64,000 nt of DNA from Trachythela sp. YZ-2020 (lineage: Eukaryota > Cnidaria > Anthozoa > Malacalcyonacea > Clavulariidae), in NCBI GenBank assembly GCA_016169945.1, contig JADLSH010000367.1, positions 3,410,001 through 3,474,000 on the forward strand, written 5' to 3'. Under the pieces are notes generated by a model, which was not told the DNA's origin, made no database searches, and saw nothing but the letters and a program-made list of their open reading frames with translations. A program made the position numbers and the translations under genes. Positions 52,635 through 61,835 of the stretch are shown one piece after another. Positions within the stretch are counted from its first letter, which is position 1. Each line of letters starts with the position of its first letter.

Positions 52635-53079
52635 GCCTTAGGCATCCTCGTGACGAACAAGTTGCTAACGAATTTAACAAATATGTTCTGCAATAGGCAA
52701 ACAACTTACAGTTAAAAATTCCGACAATAACATAGACCTCTAACTGTGTCAAATTCATTTACTTTTAAAACCATTTCAAAAGAGGAGTTAAGTCATGTAA
52801 TTTCCAGCATGCCCAGCATGAAGGCCAGCAAATCAGGAGGTCTTGATGAAATTTCAGTTAGACTCATGCAAGGAGCAAGAAATGCTATATTGGAGTCTTC
52901 GCATTATATATTCAACTTGTCTTCAAATACTGGCATACATACATACATATATACATACATACATACATAATTTATTATCTTTCGAAGATAATTACATATT
53001 AACATAGTTATAGTTACAATATATATACATAAGGTAAAAACCTAAAGTTCAAAATTCACTAAATCTAGATTAATGCATA

Positions 53080-55311
53080 ATGTATCATAACATTCTTGTC
53101 TTGGCGACAACTACATCATCCATAATAACCTCTACACCGTCTAAATCTTCAACCATTCCATCTCAGGATGAACAATTTCATGAAACTGTTGATGTAGAGA
53201 GTACCAAAGTTACATTTCAGTTGGACAGTGGTGCAAAAGCAAATGTTATGTCCTTCAAGACCTACAACAACCTTAAGTGTACACCTCTCCGCCCACTGAA
53301 GAAAACAAATACTGTTTTGATTTCCTTTTCCAAGCACAAACTAAAACCATGCGGACATGACCACTTAGAAGATGTCAAATTTTTTGTTGTGGAATCAGAA
53401 GTTGAATCTGTCCTTAGTGGAAACAATTGTGTCAAGCTTGGTTTGCTGAAGAGAGTTTACCAAGTTGTAAGTCAAGAAGCATCATTAAAGAAAGTTGAAT
53501 TGGATGACTACCCTGAGTTGTTCAAAGGATTAGGATGTTTACCTGGTGATTATCATATCGAGTTAAACGAAGGTGCCACCCCTGTTGTCCATGCTCCAAG
53601 AAAAGTACCAATTCCGCAGAGAGAAAAGGTCATCCAAGAACTGAGAAGAATGGAAAGCCTTGGTGTGATCGTGCGACAGGAAGAAGCGACAGATTGGGTC
53701 AATTCGATGGTTGTGGTTCAAAAGCCTCATGGTGCAGTGAGACTGTGTATTGATCCGAGGGATTTGAATACTGCCATGAAAAGGTCCCACCATCCGATGA
53801 AGACTGTGGATGAACTGAAGCTGGATGAAGAGTCTTCACTCCTTTGCACATTCAACACACCAATAGGACGGTATAGATTCACAAGGTTACCTTTTGGAGT
53901 AAAATGTGCCCCAGAGATCTTCCAAAGAACCATGGATAGAATGGTTGAAGATTTAGACGGTGTAGAGGTTATTATGGATGATGTAGTTGTCGCCGGGAAT
54001 GAAACAACGCATGATGAACGATTGACTAAATTCTTGGAGCGAGCATCGACACAAGCATTAAAACTTAATCGAGAAAAGTGCAAGATTCGCCAAACAGAAG
54101 TGCCTTATGTAGGTAATCTCCTCACAGCAGGGGGCTTGAAGATGGATCCTCGGAAAGTTGAAGCAATTCGAGATATGCCAAAGCCAAATAACAAAGAAGA
54201 CGTCAAACGATTTCTTGGATTTGTGCAATTCCTGAGTCGGTATCTTCCTGGATTATCCAATGTAGATGCACCGTTGAGAGAGCTTGAGAAATCCGACGTA
54301 CTGTTTCACTGGGATCAACCACAGCAAACAAGCTTTGAGAAGATCAAGGAACTTGTTTCACAAGCACCAGTCCTACAGTATTATGATGTCACCAAACCGG
54401 TAACAATCCAGTGTGATGCAAGTGGCAAGGGATTAGGAGCAGTGTTACTACAAGAGGGAAAGCCTGTATGTTATGCTTCTCGAGCTCTTACGGACATCGA
54501 GAGCAGATATGCCGCCATCGAAGCCGAAATGCCTGCAGTAGTCTTCGCTTGTCGTAAGTTCCATCAGTACATTTCAGAAGTGTGGTTGTGGAATCAGATC
54601 ATAAACCACCACAAGCAATCAGCAGCAAACCGTTGTCGCAGGTTCCGTTGCGACTTCAGAAGATGATTCTTAACGTGCGTGGATACGATGCGGAGATTGG
54701 CCCTACTTCACATCGAACTATCTCCCGCCCAACTACTTATGGGACGTCGACCGCAAAACGACCTGCCTGTGATGGAAAGCTTACTTCAACCAACCAACAA
54801 CAGCCCACAACGTATTTCCAAATATTTAATGAAGACTAAAGAAGACCAGAAGAAGTACCACGACAAGCATGCAAATCAGGAGCTGAAAGAACTTCAGCCT
54901 GGAGCTAAAGTCCGGTTAGAACCGTGGACGTATTCCAGAGAATGGAAACCAGCGATGGTAGTGAGGCATCACCATACGCCAAGATCATATGTAGTTCAAA
55001 CCGATGATGGAAGAAAGTATTGTCGCAATCGACAGCATATGCGATTTTGCCCAGCTCTTGTATCTGACAGCGACGACCAAACCGTAGCTCCATCAGTTGA
55101 CAAACAAATGCCATCCCACGAGAATGCAGTTCCACCCTCCGTTGGTTCAGACCAAACCACCGCTTCATCGACCGTGAATCCAGATACCTTACCCTTACCA
55201 GAATTGTCCCCACCACCAAAACAACGGCCTGGACCACCAATCAAGACCACAAGCCCATACGTCACCAGAAGTGGACGATTAGTGGTGAAACCCAAACGAT
55301 TTTGGTGGTAA
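53080..55311 (+). pseudogene. Ty3/gypsy-like pol relic: protease, RT, RNase H and integrase tail
   Basis: 53080-54666 reads through the aspartic protease (LDSGAKANVM), RT (RLPFGVKCAPEIFQR, IMDDVVVAG) and the start of RNase H (CDASGKGLGAVL). The RT motif holding the first catalytic Asp is missing: TVDELKLDEESSLL joins what should be about 25 residues apart, an in-frame deletion. RNase H shifts frame near 54575 and continues at 54582 (VVESDHKPP). The integrase core is deleted; 54679-55311 resumes at SPAQLLMGRRPQND with the C-terminal integrase domain and a Pro-rich tail. The first about 30 codons are an inverted copy of the RT segment. Non-functional; no gag or 5' LTR is seen. Confidence 0.85.
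53104..53160 (-). repeat. Inverted copy of the RT active-site segment
   Basis: 53104-53160 is the reverse complement, with few mismatches, of 53936-53993, the part encoding the IMDD motif. It shows an internal inversion or duplication at the 5' end of this retroelement. Confidence 0.85.
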
Positions 55312-55483
55312 AGTTAGAAACATTATTTGACATTATTTCAGTTAATTTCCTAAGTTTAATGAACTTATATTTTCTACGTTTTATATTCGAACTTTGCTTT
55401 ATCTAGAACATTTAACATTTAGTCTTAGCAACTTGATAATTTTAATTTATTTAGAATTTAGGATATTATTAAAAAGGGGAAGA

Positions 55484-55613
55484 TGTGACATAATTAGCAT
55501 TAGCATACTCTGCCCACCCGGGGGAGTAGATTTGTAACCTATTTATGTTTGAATAATGAATATCTTCTTGGTCTTGTTATTGTCAACCATCTTGGGTAAA
55601 TGTCTTTATTTTA
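55484..55613 (+). mobile_element. Likely 3' LTR start after a polypurine tract
   Basis: AAAAAGGGGAAGA (55471-55483) has the form of a polypurine tract and is followed by TGTGACATAAT, the usual TG start of a gypsy LTR. A TACA near 55613 may be its end. Without a 5' LTR the length is a guess. Confidence 0.55.
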
Positions 55614-55654
55614 CAGAGTGCGTGCTTAAATCGATTTATTCAGTTGTCCGAGAC

Positions 55655-56140
55655 GAGACATACAGGAGCTTATTCCCTGATGATTGGAAAATTGTAAGGT
55701 TACGCCAACTCTATAAATATGACGATAAAGCGGAATGTGGTAATTATAGACCTATTTCGAAAAATTATCTGTAACCAACTGCTTGCTTTTCTGAATGAAA
55801 ATAAAGTCAGCTGAGAATCAGTCAGGCTTCCGTCTTAATCACTCAACTGAAACTACGCTCCTGCATCACTGCATTTGACAAATAATTGGATCTAAAAAAA
55901 GCATTCGACACGGTTGATCATACTACTCTCCTGTCTGAACTTGAACGTTGTGGGGTACGAGGAACACCTCTACGACGATTTTGATCATATTTATATCAGA
56001 GGAAACAAATTTGCAAAATAAATAATGCCGTGTCAGATACGACAGAAATTTTCGGTGGTGTTCCACAGGGCTCAAACCTTGGTCCACTATTATTTCTCCT
56101 ATACATTAATAATCTTCCAAACTGTTTGCATATGAGTCAC
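55655..56140 (+). mobile_element. LINE relic, reverse transcriptase, several frameshifts
   Basis: Continues the LINE of 50.6-52.9 kb. It encodes LFPDDWKIVRLRQLYK and CGNYRPIS, then in shifted frames DLKKAFDTVDH, LERCGVRG and FGGVPQGSNLGPLLFLLYIN. The catalytic FADD-type motif is not reached. Dead copy. Confidence 0.85.
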
Positions 56141-56605
56141 GATTTAGGAAGAGGGCTAAACAAAACCCAACACCTAATTAGTTATTCCAGAACCCACTGG
56201 CAAGTAATTCATCTATATATACCTAAAGCTTATACTTCATGTAAGCCTGTCCCCAATCCAACCAGAAATCCTAAAGTTACTCGGTAAAAAATAACACACA
56301 TAAATGAAGTAGGCTCAAAACCATGAAAAAAGAGAAGAATGGAAAAAAATAATGAAGGAAAAATATAAAACCATGAAAAGCAGAGGGTAGAAAAAATAGA
56401 ACTAAAAATGAAAATTCATGCAAACAAACCAAACAACCTTCTGCTCTAGGAATTATTGCAAAATATCATACACAATGGTCATGATAAATGAGCTGCTAAA
56501 ACTGAATTTTACTAATTTTTGAATGAAATCTTAAAACATACCATGTTGAATGAGAGTTTTGTATATAGTAAAACCCGCATAAAAGAACCAGGAGATTATA
56601 GGGAC

Positions 56606-56934
56606 CAGGGATGGATCCAACTTGATTTGATAGGGTGCTAAGCGGGTGTTGGTCGTGAAGCTGGGCGTGGCCGGCAACCTAGGCAGGGTGAACGACCATT
56701 GACTACACTGAGGACACCCACAGGGTCAAGGGGATTATCTTGTCAGAAATATTTTGAAAAATAAGATGGCTAGATAGTCGAAAAGGCCCATCAATGGCCC
56801 GGTATTATATTTTTGTTTGATAAATGTCCTGTCGAATCCAAAATTTGGATTTAATATGGGAATTGGCACCCCTTCTGCACCCCCCTTTGGCTAAGAATAG
56901 GAGGGTTGCGCAATCCCAAGTAAATCCATCCCTG
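56606..56934. mobile_element. 329-bp hAT MITE with perfect 8-bp target duplication
   Basis: Ends CAGGGATGGAT and ATCCATCCCTG. Flanked by atagggac at 56598-56605 and 56935-56942. Non-coding. Confidence 0.9.
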
Positions 56935-56944
56935 ATAGGGACCA

Positions 56945-57182
56945 GGGGCCGGTTGTACGAAGGCCGTTTAGCTTAAACGGTGGATAAGCCAAAATTAGAA
57001 AACACTTTCACACATTTGGTGAATGACTGAACTTAAATCTTATGCCCTTAATATGTAGTTGCATATAATTTTTCTATTCAAGTTGAAATATTTTAGCTTG
57101 GTTGTTCGATGAATGTATAGACTTGATCTATATTTTCGAGTTATCCACCGTTTAAGCTAAACAGGCTTCGTACAACCGGCCC
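56945..57182. mobile_element. MITE with ggggccggttgtacgaag ends
   Basis: The left arm from 56945 (ggggccggttgtacgaaggc, then cgtttagcttaaacggtggataa) is inverted at about 57140-57182 with a few mismatches. It abuts the preceding hAT MITE almost directly. Confidence 0.8.
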
Positions 57183-57189
57183 CAGGCTG

Positions 57190-59087
57190 ACAAATAGGCT
57201 GGTTCTTAAAAACCTTAACCTTTGTACTTTTGCTCCAAGTGAAGGTAAGTCAGGGTAGTTACTAGTTACAAGCTGCTACATACCTAATTATACTGTATAA
57301 TTACAAATATTCAGTTTCACAAATATTCAGTGGTTAGACTCATAACTCTTAACTGTTGTCGTGTGCAATAAAATGTTTCAACAATATAACTATGGTGAAA
57401 TGTCTCAGTTTGAGATTATGGATATATTCGAGTGGGGAGGGGGACGTGGGAAATATAATAATTAGAACAATTAAAGGGTATTTTCCCATTTTTCCCTATT
57501 ATTTTAACTACAGAAACCTTCCACCGCGCGAAGGGTGTTAGTGTTCCTGGCTTGACAATGAAGTACGTACTTATTTTCTAATGTGGGATGTTATTTTACT
57601 TACCCGAGGACTATACGAGTGGGCGGTGAATAAGGTAAAACCCACGCAAATTTTGTTTTTCCTGTTTATGACTTTGCTCCGGTTAACGTGCGCGCGCACA
57701 TGTATTCCTCTGCCTCACTGCTCCGTCTCACCACAGGGTCTCACAAATTACACAAAAGAGGGGTGGTCGGCCTACTGTCCTTTGTTATTAGCATTTTGTT
57801 ATTAGCATGCAAATCCGGGTGATGATTTCTACGTTTTGGTGATCTTCAGTTCAGAAACTACTTTAATAGAACTTTCTGATATTAAATCGTCCTCTTCACT
57901 AGTTCACTAAACTATATCCCTGTTATACTAATAAACTAGATCTAAGCATGCAGATTATTATTGATATTATGATATAGACTGATCGACTGAAAACTTGAAA
58001 AACCCTGTGCAGTATAAGATGTCGTAGCAGCTGCAAGAATTGTTGTTCGTACTGTAAATGTTTTAGCATGTTAATATGTATAATACTAGTATTATTTAGT
58101 TAGTTATAATGTTTCTGCCTATATTGTTGCATAATGGTAATGCCATCTTTGTGTTGAGACTCAATAAGAGACATGTCCTGACAATCAATCTGGATTATTC
58201 TTTGGTCAATAAATAAAGAATACACGCCGTTAATTTCTACATTTATATTTAATAATATACGTTTACCCATGCAGCACTGACCTCATCCAATGTTGCTTAT
58301 ATATCAATTTCCTAGCATACAAAATAAATTGAAACTAGAGTATATTACTTATTGATGTAATATATATTTATGGTTCAATAGTTCAATCATGAAATTTATA
58401 TAATATGTAGGTTACATCTATTCAATCATCTTTGGCTTTACTGTTTTTGGATCAACATTACTACGAAATATTTTTTAACAAAATTGTTTTATTATTATTC
58501 CAGCACGAAGGTGTCTTCCCTTGTATGCTTACCTGGAAAGAAATAGAAAAATAAATAAAGGTTACCATGTCACGGGATGTATCTCGTGTATACAGGGTGT
58601 ATAGCTTTGGCATGCTATCGCGCGCATAATATTTAGTTTATAGATTTACCTTTTCCACACAAATACAGATCAGGCTTTAAACTGTCAAATAACACCTTTC
58701 TAATATCACTGCGATCAATAACGGCCCAATACCATCCGATGAAAAAATAGTGGTCGAAATCACATTTTTCCACCTTTGGGAATTAAACGTCCTTCGAATT
58801 TTCGACCATTTGCCCAAATGATGGTGTCCCATTTGTGAAAGGTCAAAGCATTGCCAGTTCAGTCTGCAAACTTCCTGTTTCGTATTTAAATAGTGATTTG
58901 AACCTTCTTTAAACTTACCAAAACTTGATAGATAGCCCATGGGTTACGCCATCTTATTAAAATTCTTAAATTTGAATCCGAAATGAGAATAATTTCAATA
59001 GGCAGATAATACCTTTGGACTTATCTCCCAATGGTGGAAAAATGCGTTTTCGACCGGTCATTTCTAATAGTAAAGCATTATAATATC
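57190..59087. other. Intergenic sequence with the block conserved near WAP-like genes
   Basis: No protein gene recognised. The minus-strand block from 58532 downward, preceded by tttctttccag, matches the blocks at 38633 and 44598. Confidence 0.5.
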
Positions 59088-59663
59088 TTACTTCGGTGGC
59101 TGTGGTGGTTGATAGACTGGTTGTGGTGGTTGATACACTGGTGGTGGACCTTGAGCATAGTTAATATTTGAACCAGCAACCACAGCAGTTGATGTAGCTG
59201 GCACTGTTGCTACTGGAGCTCCTGTGACTATCAAACCAGGATATCTACTATGTTGTGAACAGTAATAACACAACACAATACCAACAATGGTTCCTACACC
59301 ACCAAGAACACAAAGCACTATTACAGCAATAATCCAAGCAGCCAAACTACAGGTTCCTTTCTGACAGGCATAGTCACAACAATATTCGTTGTCACCACCG
59401 CAGTCTGAATGAAGAATACAAGAGTGTCCCAAACAGCTCACACGACATATGTTGTCGCAACAGTATTTTCCCGGTCCGCAGTCAGTATTGTAATTACAGG
59501 ACTTTCCCACACAGCTATAAGCGCATTCATTATCGATCCACCTCGGTTTACAACACACTTGTAATGGAAGGCCGCAGTCGCTGTCTTTATAGCAGTTGCC
59601 TTTAGCGTGACCGTACAAAACGGCGAAAAGTGCAAAAGAAAAGAAAACTTTAACAAACGCCAT
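59088..59663 (-). CDS. WAP-like cysteine-rich single-pass membrane protein, paralogue C (3 modules)
   Basis: 191 aa, starting MAFVKVFFSFALFAVLYGHA (signal peptide); a longer upstream frame from 59843 was not used because homology with A and B starts here. One diverged module (SDCGLPLQVCCKPRW) and two regular six-cysteine modules precede the same transmembrane helix (AAWIIAVIVLCVLGGVGTIV). The tail has PPVY and about two YQPPQP units, ending PPQPPK. It is the most compact and diverged of the three. The stop codon overlaps a donor-like sequence (cgAAG|TAAG; see findings). I take it as the sister of the A/B pair. Confidence 0.85.
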   Translation of the reverse strand: MAFVKVFFSFALFAVLYGHAKGNCYKDSDCGLPLQVCCKPRWIDNECAYSCVGKSCNYNTDCGPGKYCCDNICRVSCLGHSCILHSDCGGDNEYCCDYACQKGTCSLAAWIIAVIVLCVLGGVGTIVGIVLCYYCSQHSRYPGLIVTGAPVATVPATSTAVVAGSNINYAQGPPPVYQPPQPVYQPPQPPK

Positions 59664-60699
59664 ACTTCTCAGTATTGATAATGAAACACTCAGACGAAGA
59701 CAAATGTCCACCTGTGTTGCGACATATTTGTAAAGTTTCAAGTTACAGCATGACGTTGTACGGTTGTACGTCATGGCTGTCATGCATATTAAGATTATAA
59801 GGATCACCATTAGCTTCAAGATACTCTCTCCAGCTGCGTACAAATTTTAGAGCGTGTAAATTTTAGAATTTCAAACAACCACAGGGCCGTCAGCAGTAAT
59901 TTGCTCATACTCTATCTATTTCTTGCAGAGCCAACTACAATCAACTCATAATAATCATAATAAGTTTGTCGTTACTTTCATATTAAAGGAACAAAAGTAA
60001 TTCACTGACGCTTGTGATTGTATACAGAGCAAATATTACTTCAAAACTTGGGGATGATGTTGTAAAAAGTTAAAAAATGGGTTAAAAAGTCTTTAATTCT
60101 TAGGTGAAAAACTTCACAATTTTGATTAAAGATCCTCTCAGGAAGCACGGAAAATGCACTTCCGAAGCTTCAAAAATGCAAAATTTTCTCTCGCTGAGAC
60201 TTAGCAACTAACATCGCTCATTTTGCCCTAAAGCGTCGTCGGTAAATGGGGCAAATGCCCAGAATTTGCTGTTTCCATCCATTTTGTCCCCGGCGGCAAA
60301 TTCAGTGCATTTAGTCTCTGCTTGAGCTCCTGCCTCATTTTCAGTAATTTTTACAGTAAATAAATTCTCGATGTTAGCAACAACAAATCATGTGTTTTAA
60401 AGAAGATAGGTAGCTGTTTGCTTTAAAAATTCTTTCTACAACTTTCGAAATACATTTAACCCAATTTAACATTTAACGTAATTTTCGTAAGTTTGAAACT
60501 AGAATAATTCAAAAATCATTCTGACAACATGCACAGGTAATAACTAATAACGGGCACATCTATCGTCCCCAATAAGGGTACGCCTGCTCATCTTCGTTCC
60601 CAGGCCCTGTTCGAAGGGAGAGCGACCCTTTATCTGTTGGGGCGGTTTCAATCCCATTTTCCTGCTATATCGTCATGTTTCGCCTACGAATATATTTCT

Positions 60700-60817
60700 C
60701 TCAGTTGATCTTGAATATATTTCTCTCAGTCACTGTCTGTACAACAGCTGTTAGTTTCTCTGTACAACACGGCGAAGTTAAGAAGGCAGCAAACAATACA
60801 ACTTGAACTAGCGCCAT
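60700..60817 (-). pseudogene. Signal-peptide relic of a fourth WAP-like gene
   Basis: The minus strand at 60817 starts MALVQVVLFAAFLTSPCCTE and stops after 38 codons. The DNA resembles the first exon start of paralogue C (gcgccatat / acaacacggcgaa against cgccatact / acaaaacggcgaa). No cysteine modules follow. Confidence 0.45.
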
Positions 60818-61065
60818 ATTCCCTCTTGGAGTCCAATGGCCATGAACTTTCATACAATATTTCAAGTTTCAAGTAGATTACGTCAATACCGAAGTGTATA
60901 TAATTATCAGCGGAAGTGGGACTTTTCGTCCATCTCATTTCAATTTTTGCTTTGAATGGTGAATTTCTTTTCCAACCATAAGGGGGTGCGATGATGGGCA
61001 TATTCAGGGACCGCGGACTGGGGGGGGGGCATTGCCCTCCCACTTTTTGCTGCATAAAGATAAAA

Positions 61066-61140
61066 CTCGCAGCGAGCTTGCGAGTACTTGCGAGTACTCG
61101 CAGCGAGCTTGCGAAGACTCGCAGCGAAGTTAAATAATTT
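61066..61140. repeat. Short tandem repeat ctcgcagcgagcttgcgagt
   Basis: Three imperfect units. An inverted copy lies at about 61940-61972, on the other side of the foldback element 61287-61835. Opposite-strand frames over both give LRKLAAS-like peptides. Confidence 0.65.
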
Positions 61141-61286
61141 GAACAATATTTTCTGATCGCGCGAACAAAAATGACCTATAGCCAATGAAATTCGTTGAAA
61201 ATATCAGTTGTTCTCGTTTAAACAATCTCGGGCGAACCCAAAAACGCTTTAAATTACTTTAGACGTCTTCTCCTACGTCGTCTTAA

Positions 61287-61835
61287 GGTGGCTCCCTACA
61301 ATTTTTTGAAATGTGGAAAATTTACGATTTAGATCAAACTTTTCAAATAATTTTTACTTGTTACAAAAATGACGTCATCACCGTTGCTATAGTAACAATA
61401 ACGTTTCAATTTGGCCGATATTTTGTCTTTTGTCGCACTTTACTCTAAAAAACGCCTGGTTGCCCCCATTGTTTATTTCATGAAACATTTTCCTGTAGAA
61501 AAATAGATTATCTGAACAAATTTAAAAAAATTCTGTAGAGCCAAAAAATATTTATAACGAAAAATCATGTTTATTATTTTTTTTAAAATTTGGCTCTACA
61601 GAATTTTTTTAAACTTTCGAGTAAAGTGCGTTCAAAGCTAAAATGTCGGCCATATTGAAACGTCATTGTTACCATAGCAACGGTAATGATGTCATTTTTG
61701 TGAATAATTTCCGACTCTTAGAATGCTGCTCAATATATGTGGTACAATTTTTGCTTTCTAACAAGTAACAGTTCTTCGAGAAAATTCAATCTAAATCATA
61801 AATTTGCCATTTTTCAAAACTTGTAGGGAGCCACC
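61287..61835. mobile_element. 549-bp foldback MITE (ggtggctccctaca ends)
   Basis: Left GGTGGCTCCCTACA (61287-61300) is inverted at 61822-61835. The arms stay complementary for most of the element, for example acgtttcaatttggccgata against its inverse near 61655, and tctgtagagccaaaaaata against ttggctctacaga. A half-like copy (ggctccctacagttttaatt) is at 10558 in DIS3 intron 1. Confidence 0.85.

Larger units (their letters stand above)
50623..52933 (+). mobile_element. LINE relic, endonuclease to RT start, riddled with insertions
   Basis: About 50712-50893 encodes KIGHFNIASLPMTSIEELK and then FDIICINEARL (endonuclease start), broken at a TGA at 50893. The GDLNCN motif at 51000-51017 is cut by a hAT MITE and resumes at 51688. 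51880-51990 (TWKEIFLEIADKHAPLRQIR) is the linker. 52746-52933 (FKTISKEELSHVISSMPSMK, SGGLDEISVRL) is the lead-in to reverse transcriptase. A gypsy fragment then interrupts it, and RT resumes at about 55660. Stops and shifts make it inactive. Confidence 0.8.
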
